Shown: positions 23,444 to 32,883, counted from the first letter of the stretch. The stretch: 64,000 bases of DNA from a bacterium C-53 (GCA_003612525.1 RAZD01000015.1:28318-92317), one strand, 5' to 3'. Translations and numbers: made by a program. The notes: generated from the sequence alone by a model not told the origin.

Positions 23444-24790
23444 ATGAAGGCACTGGGACTTGATATCGGAACGACGACGATCAGTGCGGTGATTGTGGAG
23501 ATGAAGGAACGGAAAATCGAAAGAGCCTATACCATTGAGAACGGAAGTTTTCAAAAGACGGGATTCGATTGGGAGAAGATTCAGGATGCGGAGATGATTC
23601 TTCAGAAAACATTGAAGCTGTTAGATGAAATTCTCGAGGAATATAACGATATTCATGTGATCGGACTCACGGGACAGATGCATGGCATTGTATATCTGAA
23701 TAAAGAAGGGAAACAGATCAGTCCATTATATACGTGGCAGGATGGCAGAGGCAATCTGGCCTGTGACGGCAGAAGAAGTATCTGTGAGATGCTGGAGGAC
23801 GATTATTCCGTAAAGGCTTATACCGGATATGGGCTTGTAACGCATCTTTACAATTGCAGAATGAATCTCGTACCGAAGGGGACCGCTAAGATTTGCACCA
23901 TTATGGACTATCTGGGAATGCGGCTGACGGAGAGGAAGAAACCGCTTGTACACAGCAGCAATGCAGCGAGTCTTGGGCTGTACGATGTGAAGCATGACGG
24001 CTTTATGGAGGAAGTGTTGAGAAGCGCAGGAGCTGCTACAAAGATACTTCCGGACGTGACGGATTCTTTTACGTGCCTCGGCACATACCGGGGAATTCCG
24101 GTGAGTGTGGCGATTGGGGATAATCAGGCAGGCTTCCTGGGGTCTGTGGAGAATGCGACGGAATCCATTCTTGTGAACATGGGAACAGGCGGACAGGTAT
24201 CCGTATTGTCAGAGAAGTATTTTACGGCGAAAGGAATTGAAGCAAGGCCTTTTGCAAAGGGCTGTTATCTTCTGGCCGGTTCTTCACTGTGCGGGGGCCG
24301 TGCCTATGCAGTGCTTGAACAGTTCTTCAGAAGTTACGCGCAGGCCGCCGGAGTGGAAGGAATCGACCATTATAGTGTGATGGCAAAGCTTCTGGATAAT
24401 AAGGCGGCAAAGATGGAAAAACTGAAAGTGAATACTGCTTTTTCAGGAACCAGAGAAAAGCCGGACAAAAGGGGCTTCATAAAAAATATCGGAACGGAGA
24501 ATTTTACGCCGGAAGCTCTGATCTACGGGGTGCTTGACGGAATGGCAGCGGAACTTTACAAAATGTATGGGAAGATCGAAAAAGGACTTTCTCTCTCGAA
24601 AGGCAGGATGATTGCATCCGGCAATGGCATTCGAAAGAATCCTTATCTTCAGCAAATCATGAGCGAAACGTTTGGTATGAAACTCCAAATGGCGGAACAT
24701 GAGGAGGAGGCGGCTTATGGCGCAGCAGTTTCCGGTATGATCGCAGCCGGAAATCTGTCATTAAAGGAAGCGATCGGCATAGAAAAATAA
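23444..24790 (+). CDS. FGGY-family carbohydrate kinase, sedoheptulokinase-like
   Basis: The 448-residue kinase phosphorylates a sugar in the cytosol. It opens with the phosphate-binding 'LGLDIGTTTISAVIVE', has the substrate loop 'GLTGQMHGIVYLN' followed by 'YTWQDGRGN', and later 'VNMGTGGQVSV' and 'GRMIASGNGIRKN'. The QMHG and TWQDGR blocks recall sedoheptulokinases more than xylulokinases, hence the name; the true substrate may be another ketose such as allulose. It is the first gene of the operon, behind AGGAGG and the LacI operators. Confidence 0.85.
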   Translation: MKALGLDIGTTTISAVIVEMKERKIERAYTIENGSFQKTGFDWEKIQDAEMILQKTLKLLDEILEEYNDIHVIGLTGQMHGIVYLNKEGKQISPLYTWQDGRGNLACDGRRSICEMLEDDYSVKAYTGYGLVTHLYNCRMNLVPKGTAKICTIMDYLGMRLTERKKPLVHSSNAASLGLYDVKHDGFMEEVLRSAGAATKILPDVTDSFTCLGTYRGIPVSVAIGDNQAGFLGSVENATESILVNMGTGGQVSVLSEKYFTAKGIEARPFAKGCYLLAGSSLCGGRAYAVLEQFFRSYAQAAGVEGIDHYSVMAKLLDNKAAKMEKLKVNTAFSGTREKPDKRGFIKNIGTENFTPEALIYGVLDGMAAELYKMYGKIEKGLSLSKGRMIASGNGIRKNPYLQQIMSETFGMKLQMAEHEEEAAYGAAVSGMIAAGNLSLKEAIGIEK

Positions 24791-24816
24791 ATTGTAAATT
24801 ACAGGAGGACTCAAAG

Positions 24817-25854
24817 ATGAAAAAGAAATTAATCAGCATGTTACTTACGGTGGCAATGACAACAGCTCTGCTCGCAGGTTGCGGAAGCTCTCAGGAAAAG
24901 ACAGCTGCACCCGAGCCGGCTCCGGCGGAGGCAGAAGCAGAAGCGGAGACAGGAGAGACAGAGGAAGCGACTGATACATCATCGGCAGGCGGTGAGAAAT
25001 ACGGCGTTGTATTGAAGACATTAAGCTCTGAATTCTGGCAGTCGGCACAGAAAGGTGCGGAAGAAAAAGCGGCGGAACTCGGTGTGGAAGTGGAAGTTCT
25101 GGCAGCAAATTCAGAGGACGACGTAGAAGGACAGATGAATGTGTTTGAGACGATGATTCAGTCCGGAGAATATGTAGGATTTGCGGTAGCGCCTTTATCT
25201 GACTCTAACCTGGTTAATACGATTGTGGAAGCGAATGAGAAAGGTTATCTGGTAGCAGATATTGATGAAAGAGTAAATGACGATAACTTAACGGCAGCAG
25301 GCGGTTCACTGGTAAGCTTTGTGACAACGGACAATGAGTTTGTAGGAAAGACTGCCGGAGAATATATTGCATCTTTGCTCTCTTCCGGTGACGAAGTGGC
25401 GATTATTGAAGGAAAAGCAGGCGCAACTTCCGGTGAAAAGAGAAAAGCAGGATGCCAGGCGGCATTTGAGGCAGCTGGTTTAAATATCGTAGACAGCCAG
25501 CCGGCAGATTGGGACAAAACAAAGGCATACGATCTTGCAACAAATCTGATCAGCAAGAATGAGAATCTGAAAGCGATCTACTGCTGCAACGATACAATGG
25601 CAATGGGCGCACAGGAAGCGGTTCAGAATTCCGGAAAAGACATTATTGTAGTTGGAACAGATGGAAACAGCGATGCAATTGAATCAGTAAAAGCAGGCAA
25701 TCTTACGGCTACTGTGGCACAGGATCCGGCAGGTGTGGCAGCAAGATCACTGGAGCTGCTTGTAAAAGCGTATCAGAATGGCGAAAAGCCGGGTGATGTT
25801 GCGATCATCGAAGAGTTTATAGATCCGATTTTGATTACAATCGACGAAAATTGA
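24817..25854 (+). CDS. Sugar ABC transporter substrate-binding lipoprotein (RbsB/AlsB type)
   Basis: The 345-residue protein has a lipoprotein signal peptide ending in the lipobox 'LLAGCGSS', then a low-complexity Ala/Glu linker (about 30-60), then a type I periplasmic-binding fold with 'LSSEFWQSAQKGAEE' and 'AIYCCNDTMAMGAQEAV'. It should be anchored outside the membrane and deliver a monosaccharide to the ABC importer encoded next. It resembles ribose/allose binders. The long acidic linker is typical of Lachnospiraceae lipoproteins. Confidence 0.92.
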   Translation: MKKKLISMLLTVAMTTALLAGCGSSQEKTAAPEPAPAEAEAEAETGETEEATDTSSAGGEKYGVVLKTLSSEFWQSAQKGAEEKAAELGVEVEVLAANSEDDVEGQMNVFETMIQSGEYVGFAVAPLSDSNLVNTIVEANEKGYLVADIDERVNDDNLTAAGGSLVSFVTTDNEFVGKTAGEYIASLLSSGDEVAIIEGKAGATSGEKRKAGCQAAFEAAGLNIVDSQPADWDKTKAYDLATNLISKNENLKAIYCCNDTMAMGAQEAVQNSGKDIIVVGTDGNSDAIESVKAGNLTATVAQDPAGVAARSLELLVKAYQNGEKPGDVAIIEEFIDPILITIDEN

Positions 25855-25889
25855 CCGTAAGAAGAGCTTGTGGAAAGGCAGCGGCAGTT

Positions 25890-27404
25890 ATGAATAGTTT
25901 AGTTGAAATGAGAAATATCACAAAGAAATTCCCAGGTGTCACGGCACTGAAAGGCGTTAACTTTGATGTACGGCCGGGTGAAGTTCATATTCTCCTGGGA
26001 GAAAACGGGGCCGGAAAATCCACATTGATGAAGATGCTGAGCGGAGCATATGAGCCCACAGAGGGGACTATGGTTGCAAATGGAAAAGAATTTCCGAGGT
26101 TCACACCTAAAATCTCGCAGGATAACGGCATCAGTATCATTTATCAGGAGCTGAGCGTGATCAATGAGATAAGTATTCAGGAGAATATTTTTGTCGGGAA
26201 GCTTCTGACAAAAAGAATTGCCGGAATTCCTGTTGTGGACAATGCGTCTATGCGGAGAAGAACGGAAGAGGTCCTCAGAGAAATCGGGCTTGACAGAAAG
26301 CCGAATGTGCCGGTGGGACAGCTTTCCATTTCGGAAAAGCAGATGGTAGAGATTGCGAAAGCGGTTGCATTCGACGCCAAAGTGATCATCATGGACGAAC
26401 CTACGACATCGCTTACTACAGAAGAAATTAATCACTTGTATGAGATTATTGACAATCTGAAAAAGCAGGGGAAGGGAATTGTATTTATCTCCCATAAGCT
26501 GGATGAAGTTCTGACCGTAGGCGATCGGGTAACAATTTTAAAGGACGGCGCTTATGTCGGCACATATCCGATTTCCGAAATGGATGAGGACCGGCTGGTG
26601 AAGCTGATGGTGGGGCGTGAAATAAAAGGAAGCCATCTGAAAAATCCAAATAAGGATTACGGGGATGAAATCATTTTCGAAGCAAAAAATATTACGCGTA
26701 AAGACAATAAGGTAAGAAACGTAAGTTTTCAGCTGCGAAAAGGGGAGATTCTCGGATTTTCCGGCCTGGTGGGAGCCGGGCGTACGGAACTGATGGAAGC
26801 GATTTTCGGCGCAAGGCCGATAAAGTCCGGTGAGATGTATCTATATGGGAGAAAACTGGACATTAAAAGTACGTATCAGGCGGTAAAAGAAGGGATTGTT
26901 CTGGTAACGGAGAACAGACGTGAGACAGGGTTCTCTCCGTATCATTCGATTAAACAGAATATGGTGCAGGCAAAAGGGTTAAAGGAAGCAAAATTCAATG
27001 GTCTCTCAGGGCTCATTCATGAGAAGGAAGAGCAGGCTGTCGCCGAGGAACAGGCAGAAGCGATGCAGGTAAAATGCGCTTCCCTGTCACAGATTATCAC
27101 AGAACTCTCCGGTGGAAATCAGCAGAAAGTGATTCTGGGAAGATGGATGGCTTCGAATCCCGAACTGATTATTTTTGATGAACCGACGAAAGGAATTGAC
27201 GTTGGGACAAAATCCGAGATTTATAAGCTGATGCGGAGGCTCGCGGAACAGGGCAAAGGGGTGTTGGTGGTATCTTCCGAGATGCCGGAGCTTTTATCTA
27301 CCTGTGACAGGATTATTGTGATGAATGATGGTCAGAGCAGAGGAGAATTCGACAATGCGGATGCCACGGAAGAAGAGCTTGTACGTGTGGCAACGATGGC
27401 CTGA
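25890..27404 (+). CDS. Sugar ABC transporter ATP-binding protein (RbsA type)
   Basis: The 504-residue protein has two ABC domains, as in RbsA/AlsA. Domain 1: Walker A 'GENGAGKST', signature 'LSISEKQMVEIAKA' and Walker B 'VIIMDEPTTSL'. Domain 2: a degenerate Walker A 'GLVGAGRTEL', signature 'LSGGNQQKVILG' and 'LIIFDEPTKGID'. This uneven pair is normal for the family. ATG 25890 is chosen; the open frame from 25851 would extend into the upstream gene's stop region. It energises import with the permease at 27437. Confidence 0.93.
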   Translation: MNSLVEMRNITKKFPGVTALKGVNFDVRPGEVHILLGENGAGKSTLMKMLSGAYEPTEGTMVANGKEFPRFTPKISQDNGISIIYQELSVINEISIQENIFVGKLLTKRIAGIPVVDNASMRRRTEEVLREIGLDRKPNVPVGQLSISEKQMVEIAKAVAFDAKVIIMDEPTTSLTTEEINHLYEIIDNLKKQGKGIVFISHKLDEVLTVGDRVTILKDGAYVGTYPISEMDEDRLVKLMVGREIKGSHLKNPNKDYGDEIIFEAKNITRKDNKVRNVSFQLRKGEILGFSGLVGAGRTELMEAIFGARPIKSGEMYLYGRKLDIKSTYQAVKEGIVLVTENRRETGFSPYHSIKQNMVQAKGLKEAKFNGLSGLIHEKEEQAVAEEQAEAMQVKCASLSQIITELSGGNQQKVILGRWMASNPELIIFDEPTKGIDVGTKSEIYKLMRRLAEQGKGVLVVSSEMPELLSTCDRIIVMNDGQSRGEFDNADATEEELVRVATMA

Positions 27405-27436
27405 CCCTGAAAAGCGGACTGAAATGGAGAGAAGAA

Positions 27437-28414
27437 ATGAGTAAAAATGAAAACACAAAAATAAAAAAATCTTTTAATGATTACTGGAATTCCTACAGCA
27501 CAGTGGCAATTTTAATCTTGATGCTGATTGTATTTAGTATACTGAAGCCTTCTGCGTTTGCAAACGTGCCTAATTATATAAAGATCATCGAGCAGAGCTC
27601 TATCTATATTCTGCTTGCCTGTGGTGAATTTTTCGCCATTATTCTGGGCGGTATTGATCTTTCCGTAAGTTCTGTAATGGCGCTTTCAGGCGTTGTATGC
27701 GCGAAACTGATGGTAGCGGGATGGCATCCTGTGGCAGCGGTTATCGTAGGTATTTTCCTCTTTGGCGGTCTGGTAGGAGCAATTAACGGTATGCTGATTA
27801 ATATTACGAAGCTGCCGCCGTTTATCATTACGCTGGGTTCTCAGTCTATTTTCAGGGGACTGACCTACATATTGAGTGAGGCGCGGTCCGTATCCGGAAT
27901 CTCGACAGGGTTTACGCAGTTTGTGGGCGGTAAGATCGGCGGCGTGATTCCGATGCCGATCATCATTGCCCTGATTGTTGCCGGTCTGGTAATTTTCTTT
28001 ACCACCAAAACAAAGGCAGGCCGGAATATTTATGCACTGGGCGGCAATCCGCAGTCCGCGTATTTTGCAGGTATTACCACAAATACGCATCAGCTGGTCT
28101 GCTTCATTATTTCTGGTATCTGCGCTTCTCTGGCAGGTATGGTCAATATTGCAAGATTGTCTTCCGCAGAGCCGAATGCCGGCACAGGTTTTGAAACTTA
28201 TGCAATTGCGGCAGTTATCATCGGCGGCACCTCTTTCTTCGGAGGCCAGGGGACGGTCTGGAAGGTAGTGATCGGCGGCATTATTATAGGAACGATTAAT
28301 AATGGTCTGAATATGGTCGGCCTGTCTTCCTACTACCAGCAAATGGCAATGGGCGCATTAATTATTATGGCGGTAACGCTGGACAGATTCTTTGGTGCAA
28401 GCAAGAATAAATAG
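27437..28414 (+). CDS. Sugar ABC transporter permease (RbsC type)
   Basis: The 325-residue membrane protein has about eight to ten helices and the family blocks 'AIILGGIDLSVSSVMALSG', 'LPPFIITLGSQSIFRGL' and 'YALGGNPQSAYFAGI'. It would form the channel with the ATPase and lipoprotein encoded before it. GGAGAGAAG precedes the ATG at the normal distance. The order binding protein-ATPase-permease differs from E. coli rbs but is common in Clostridia. Confidence 0.93.
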   Translation: MSKNENTKIKKSFNDYWNSYSTVAILILMLIVFSILKPSAFANVPNYIKIIEQSSIYILLACGEFFAIILGGIDLSVSSVMALSGVVCAKLMVAGWHPVAAVIVGIFLFGGLVGAINGMLINITKLPPFIITLGSQSIFRGLTYILSEARSVSGISTGFTQFVGGKIGGVIPMPIIIALIVAGLVIFFTTKTKAGRNIYALGGNPQSAYFAGITTNTHQLVCFIISGICASLAGMVNIARLSSAEPNAGTGFETYAIAAVIIGGTSFFGGQGTVWKVVIGGIIIGTINNGLNMVGLSSYYQQMAMGALIIMAVTLDRFFGASKNK

Positions 28415-28442
28415 GATAACCAATTAAGGAGAAAAGATATTT

Positions 28443-29318
28443 ATGTTATACGGTATTTATAATGCATATTGGACTCATGAATGGTCGGCGGACTATGAGT
28501 ATTATATTCCTAAAGTGAAGAAACTGGGGTTTGACGTACTGGAAATTTCGTGTGCGGCGCTGACACGTCACTATGCTTCGGATGAAAAAATCCGCGATCT
28601 GAAAAAATGTGCGGACGACAACGGCATTATTCTGACGGCCGGATATGGCCCCACCAAAGAGCAGAACCTCTGCTCAGCTGATGAGGATGCCGTGAAAAGG
28701 GCAATGGCGTTTTTTGAAATGATTCTGCCAAAGCTTCAGATGATGGATATCAAGATACTGGGCGGCGGGCTCTATTCTTACTGGCCCCTGGACCCGACTC
28801 TGCCAATGGATAAGGAGAAGGACACAGAGCGTGCGATTCAAAATATGAGGAAATTATCGAAAGTGGCAGAAGCGTGCGATGTGACACTGGGAATGGAAGT
28901 CTTAAACCGTTATGAAGGGTACATGATGAATACATGTGAAGAGGCGCTCCGGTTTATTGATGCGGTGGGAAGCTCTCATGTAAAGGTGATGCTTGATACG
29001 TTCCATATGAACATAGAGGAAGACAATATGGCGGCGGCTATTCGCCTGGCGGGAGATAAACTGTGCCATCTGCATTTGGGCGAGCAGAACAGGCGCGTAC
29101 CGGGCAAAGGAAGTATGCCGTGGCAGGAAATCGGTCAGGCGCTCAGGGATATTAATTACCAGGGAGCGGCTGTGATGGAACCCTTCGTTATGACAGGCGG
29201 AACGATTGGCTCGGAAATCAAAGTGTGGAGAGACCTGCTGCCGGATGCGTCAGAGGAGATTCTTGACCAGGAGGCAAGAGGCGCTGTGGAATTTGTACGC
29301 CATGTATTTGGAATTTAG
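28443..29318 (+). CDS. D-allulose (psicose)/tagatose 3-epimerase
   Basis: This 291-residue TIM-barrel enzyme is close to the ketose 3-epimerases of C. cellulolyticum and C. scindens as I recall them: 'MLYGIYNAYWTHEWSADYEY' at the start, 'LTAGYGPTKEQN', 'LGGGLYSYWP', 'GMEVLNRYEGYMMNT', 'VKVMLDTFHMNIEED', 'HLHLGEQNRRVPGKG' and 'VMEPFVMTGGTIGS'. The metal and catalytic residues (Glu in MEVLNR, Asp in LDTFH, His in HLHLGE, Glu in MEPFV) are present. It interconverts fructose and allulose or other ketoses in the cytosol. It lies directly behind the sugar importer. Confidence 0.9.
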   Translation: MLYGIYNAYWTHEWSADYEYYIPKVKKLGFDVLEISCAALTRHYASDEKIRDLKKCADDNGIILTAGYGPTKEQNLCSADEDAVKRAMAFFEMILPKLQMMDIKILGGGLYSYWPLDPTLPMDKEKDTERAIQNMRKLSKVAEACDVTLGMEVLNRYEGYMMNTCEEALRFIDAVGSSHVKVMLDTFHMNIEEDNMAAAIRLAGDKLCHLHLGEQNRRVPGKGSMPWQEIGQALRDINYQGAAVMEPFVMTGGTIGSEIKVWRDLLPDASEEILDQEARGAVEFVRHVFGI

Positions 29319-29332
29319 TAGGGAGGCAGAAC

Positions 29333-29722
29333 ATGGGTGTTGAGGTAAAAGGTGTGGCACATGTAGGGCTGTACATCAAAGATATTGAACGTTCAAAAAA
29401 ATTCTATAAAGAAATTTTGGGGTTTGAGAATATTTGTGAGTTCATATCTCTGGAAGAAAATAAAATCGCTTTTATGAAAAGCGGGAATCTGATCATTGAA
29501 CTGATCCAGCATAAGGTATGGATGGACAGAAAAGACGGGTTATTTGATCATATTGCGATGGAGGTGGAAGATATTGAGGACACCAGCGCAAAATTAAAGG
29601 AACTCGGCATAGCTTTTGAGGCGGACATTTATTACGATGATCTGGTATTTGACAAAGGCGTAAAATATCAGGCATTCCGCGGGCCGGATGGAGAACATCT
29701 GGAGATTTATCAGACGCTTTAA
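29333..29722 (+). CDS. VOC-family (glyoxalase/dioxygenase fold) protein
   Basis: The 129-residue protein has the paired beta-alpha-beta-beta-beta modules of the vicinal oxygen chelate fold: 'GVAHVGLYIKDIERSKKFYK' at the start, 'LFDHIAMEVEDIEDTSAK' in the second half and 'FRGPDGEHLEIYQ' at the end. The His and Glu metal ligands (H near 11, H near 68, E near 124) are placed as expected. Its role in a sugar operon is unclear; it may be an epimerase or lyase for an intermediate. A stop and a 169-base gap follow. Confidence 0.8.
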   Translation: MGVEVKGVAHVGLYIKDIERSKKFYKEILGFENICEFISLEENKIAFMKSGNLIIELIQHKVWMDRKDGLFDHIAMEVEDIEDTSAKLKELGIAFEADIYYDDLVFDKGVKYQAFRGPDGEHLEIYQTL

Positions 29723-29803
29723 AGAATCGTTGTTTGTGGCGGCTGTGATGAAGCCTGTACCGCCTTGTATGACATGGATTCTTATGTTAAAGTAGTGTGA
29801 GAG

Positions 29804-29848
29804 GAACTTCCGTGAGACGTCCTGCATAGGCGGGACGTCGGGAAGTTC
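29804..29848 (+). other. Long intergenic hairpin inside the sugar operon
   Basis: GAACTTCC (29804-29811) pairs with GGAAGTTC (29841-29848), and GACGTCC (29816-29822) with GGACGTC (29833-29839). No T-run follows, so it is unlikely to be a simple terminator. It may protect an mRNA end or set unequal expression of the genes on either side. It sits in the largest gap in the operon. Confidence 0.55.
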
Positions 29849-29891
29849 TGAATCTGACACGAAAGAATGCAAAAGAATAAGGAGGCTTTCC

Positions 29892-30878
29892 ATGAAACAA
29901 ATGAAACTTGGTACAATTGGTTCCGGTGTTATCGTCCGTTCCATCCTGGATGGCGTGAAAGTAACGGAGGGTATTTCGCTGGAAGCCGTATATTCGAGAA
30001 CGGAAGAAAAGGGCAGAGAACTGGCTGAAGCATATGGCGCCGAAAAGGTGTATACGGATTTGGAAGCGTTTTTGTCCGATGATGAACTGAATTTTATTTA
30101 TGTGGCGTCCCCCAATAATCTGCATTATGAGCAGGTGAAGGAGGCTTTTTTACATGGGAAAAATGTGATCTGTGAGAAACCCTTATGCCCGCGCAGGGAG
30201 CAGGTGGAGGAACTTGCGGCGCTTGCTGAGGAAAAGGGACTTCTTCTGGTGGACGCGACGCCTACGGCATTTCTGCCGAATCTGGATATTATCAAAGAGT
30301 GGCTTTTGAAGGTTGGGAGAGTCCGGCTGGTGACGGCCTCTTACTGCCAGTATTCCAGCCGCTATGACAAACTGCTGGAAGGGGAGGTTCCGAATGTATT
30401 CAGCCCTGAATTTGCGGGGGGCTGCCTGCAGGATATCAATTACTACAACATTTATCTGAATGTGACATTGTTTGGAAAGCCGGAGAGCGCCGTCTACTAT
30501 CCGAATCTATGTCGCACCGGCGTAGACACTTCCGGTATTGCAGTGCTTCGGTATCCCGACTTTGTCAGTGAGTGTACCGGGGCGAAAGATACCTGGGGAG
30601 ACAATATGGTCCAGATTCAGGGGGAAAAGGGCTACCTCTGTATAGATGGCGGTGCAAATGGCCTGACGAATGTACGTCTGGTCACAAAGGAAGGTGAGGC
30701 TTCCCGGAATTTGCAGGAAAATCCTGACAGATGGCTTTATGAGGTACAAAATATGACAAAAATGCTGCTTGAGGAAGATCATGAAACCATTCGGGAAAGG
30801 TTAAAGATTACAGCGGCAGTTATTGAAGTTATGGAAAATATGCGAAAAGATGCGGGGATTTTGTTTCCCGGAGAGTGA
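29892..30878 (+). CDS. Gfo/Idh/MocA family NAD(P)-dependent oxidoreductase
   Basis: The 328-residue protein has an N-terminal Rossmann dinucleotide site ('LGTIGSGVIVRSILDG'), 'YVASPNNLHYEQVKEAF', the catalytic-type 'VICEKPLCPRREQVEE', and a C-terminal substrate domain. It should oxidise or reduce a sugar or sugar derivative. The CEKPL lysine is conserved. It starts behind AAGGAGG and overlaps the ribosome site of the next gene, also a Gfo/Idh protein, suggesting two steps on one substrate. Pairs of this sort often do oxidation then re-reduction in inositol or glycoside routes; that is inference here. Confidence 0.88.
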   Translation: MKQMKLGTIGSGVIVRSILDGVKVTEGISLEAVYSRTEEKGRELAEAYGAEKVYTDLEAFLSDDELNFIYVASPNNLHYEQVKEAFLHGKNVICEKPLCPRREQVEELAALAEEKGLLLVDATPTAFLPNLDIIKEWLLKVGRVRLVTASYCQYSSRYDKLLEGEVPNVFSPEFAGGCLQDINYYNIYLNVTLFGKPESAVYYPNLCRTGVDTSGIAVLRYPDFVSECTGAKDTWGDNMVQIQGEKGYLCIDGGANGLTNVRLVTKEGEASRNLQENPDRWLYEVQNMTKMLLEEDHETIRERLKITAAVIEVMENMRKDAGILFPGE

Positions 30879-30889
30879 AGGAGGATATC

Positions 30890-31906
30890 ATGCTCACAGC
30901 AGCTTACATAGGTTTCGGCGTCAGCGCCAGAGAATATCACATTCCCTATGTGGAAAAAAGAGAAGATATAAAGGTGAAATACGTATACCGGAGAGAAGAG
31001 GATATTGCACAGAATGCGGCTTATGAGCCGTTTTATCCGGAAATTATTTTCACGGCTGACCTGAATCAGGTTTTGAACGATGAGGAAGTGGATTTGGTAG
31101 TGGTCTGTTCACCCGACGCGTTTCATGTGCCGTATGCAAAACAGATTTTAAATGCCGGGAAGCATGCTTTGGTTGAAAAGCCTTTTGCGCCTACGGCAAA
31201 GGAGGCGAGGGAGGTCTTTTCGCTTGCGAAAGAAAAGGGACTGATCTGCATGCCGAACCAGAACAGGCGTTTTGATGCGGATGTGCTTGCTGTCAGGGAA
31301 GCGCTTGCCAGCGGAAAACTCGGCGCGTTAGTGAAATTCGAAAGCCACTATGATTACTTTAAGGAAAACGGCTGGTATGATACGTTCGGGACATTGTACA
31401 ATCTGGCGGTTCATACGATTGATCAGGTGATCAGCATTTTCGGCATGCCGGACAAGACTCATTTTGATGTGCGAAGCATCCACCATCCCGGCAAAGCAGA
31501 TGATTATTATGATTTGGAATTTTACTACGGGAACTGTAAAGCAACCGTAAATACGAACATGTGCGTAATGATTGATTATCCGAGGTTTACGCTGCATGGA
31601 ACGAAGGGAAGCCTGACACTGCCGCCGGTTGTTCATAATTCCGGAAAGAAAAAACAGGTTGGACGCCACAGTATCAATACGGCGCCGGCAGGAGAGGACC
31701 GGTGGGGGACTCTTATCTATCTGAATGAGGACGGAGAGCGGACGGAGGAGAAAGTGCCGGTCGGATGCGCTCATTATGAAAGAATATACGACAGTCTTGT
31801 GGATGCAATTGAAAATGGCGCTCCGAAATGTGTGAAGGATGAAGAGGTTGTGAAGGTTCTGGAAATTTTGGAGGAGGCAACGGCAGTTGCCAGATCTCAT
31901 ACTTAA
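30890..31906 (+). CDS. Second Gfo/Idh/MocA family oxidoreductase
   Basis: From ATG 30890 behind GAAGGAGG the protein has 338 residues. It shows 'MLTAAYIGFGVSAREYHIPY' (a variant dinucleotide loop), 'VCSPDAFHVPYAKQIL', 'HALVEKPFAPTAKEA' and 'QNRRFDADVLAVREAL'. It resembles the YdgJ/YhhX-type branch rather than its upstream neighbour, so the pair is not a recent duplication. It overlaps nothing and the ROK kinase starts 40 bases after its stop. Substrate unknown. Confidence 0.88.
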   Translation: MLTAAYIGFGVSAREYHIPYVEKREDIKVKYVYRREEDIAQNAAYEPFYPEIIFTADLNQVLNDEEVDLVVVCSPDAFHVPYAKQILNAGKHALVEKPFAPTAKEAREVFSLAKEKGLICMPNQNRRFDADVLAVREALASGKLGALVKFESHYDYFKENGWYDTFGTLYNLAVHTIDQVISIFGMPDKTHFDVRSIHHPGKADDYYDLEFYYGNCKATVNTNMCVMIDYPRFTLHGTKGSLTLPPVVHNSGKKKQVGRHSINTAPAGEDRWGTLIYLNEDGERTEEKVPVGCAHYERIYDSLVDAIENGAPKCVKDEEVVKVLEILEEATAVARSHT

Positions 31907-31946
31907 AACAGGCGTCAGCTTTGCAGAAGGAAAAGGAGGGATTTTT

Positions 31947-32882
31947 ATGCAGGAGCATTATATCCTGGGGATGGATATCGGAGGTACACATTTTCGCATC
32001 GGAGCCGTGGACCGAAGAGACCAGGTTCATGTTTTTCGAAAAGTCAGTGTGAAGAAGGTATTCCATTCGAAGGACCCTCTGGAAGATTTGAAGGAGTATC
32101 TGGCGGACTATATGGAGCAGGAGGGACTGAGAGAAAGCGTGGATGCGATTTCGATCGGTTTTCCGGCCGTTCTGAACCGGGAGCGGACCGTGGTACTACA
32201 GGCTCCTAACGTCAGCTATATGGAAAACTTGCCGGTTGTTGATTCCCTGAAGCGATGCTTTGACATCCCGGTTTATATTGACCGGGATGTCTGTATGGCG
32301 GTTCATTATGATATGAGACAGCTTGGCCTGCCGGAGAAGGGGATTTTAATCGGATGTTATTTCGGCACTGGCATCGGGAACGTGATCTGCATGGATGGCA
32401 GACCGCTTTTGGGAAAAGACGGCGCCGCCGGAGAACTGGGACATATTCCCGTACCTGGCAGAAGTGAACCTTGCGGATGCGGCAATACCGGCTGCATGGA
32501 AAATATTGCGGGCGGGAAATACCTGGCAAAGCTTTGCGCGGAAGTATATCTGAATACCCCGATTTCCGATATTTTTACGAAACACGGGCAAGATTCTCAG
32601 TTACAGGATTTTGTGGACCGGATTGCCATGACGGTGGCGCTTGAGATCAATATTCTTAACCCGGATTATGTTCTGGTAGGAGGCGGGGTTACGAATATGA
32701 AAGATTTTCCGCTGCCGCTGCTTACGGAAAAGATACACAGCCATGTGAGAAAACCTTACCCGGATAAATCATTGCAGCTGTTTTTTACAGAGGATACGGA
32801 TGTCAAGTGCGTCGTGGGGGCGGGCATCCGTGCGAGGAACGCTCTGAAGGATACGGACATCGCCGGCGGTTTGCAGTTTTGA
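31947..32882 (+). CDS. ROK family sugar kinase
   Basis: The 311-residue cytosolic kinase has the ROK ATP-site 'LGMDIGGTHFRIGAVD', 'GCYFGTGIGNVICMDG', and the zinc-binding signature 'GHIPVPGRSEPCGCGNTGC'. It lacks an N-terminal helix-turn-helix, so it is an enzyme rather than a repressor. E. coli AlsK (allokinase) is of this family; with an RbsB-like binder and an allulose epimerase in the operon, an allose or glucose-type aldose is a plausible substrate. The start is ATG 31947 behind AAAAGGAGGG; the open frame from 31887 overlaps the upstream gene and is discounted. Confidence 0.9.
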   Translation: MQEHYILGMDIGGTHFRIGAVDRRDQVHVFRKVSVKKVFHSKDPLEDLKEYLADYMEQEGLRESVDAISIGFPAVLNRERTVVLQAPNVSYMENLPVVDSLKRCFDIPVYIDRDVCMAVHYDMRQLGLPEKGILIGCYFGTGIGNVICMDGRPLLGKDGAAGELGHIPVPGRSEPCGCGNTGCMENIAGGKYLAKLCAEVYLNTPISDIFTKHGQDSQLQDFVDRIAMTVALEINILNPDYVLVGGGVTNMKDFPLPLLTEKIHSHVRKPYPDKSLQLFFTEDTDVKCVVGAGIRARNALKDTDIAGGLQF

Positions 32883-32883
32883 A

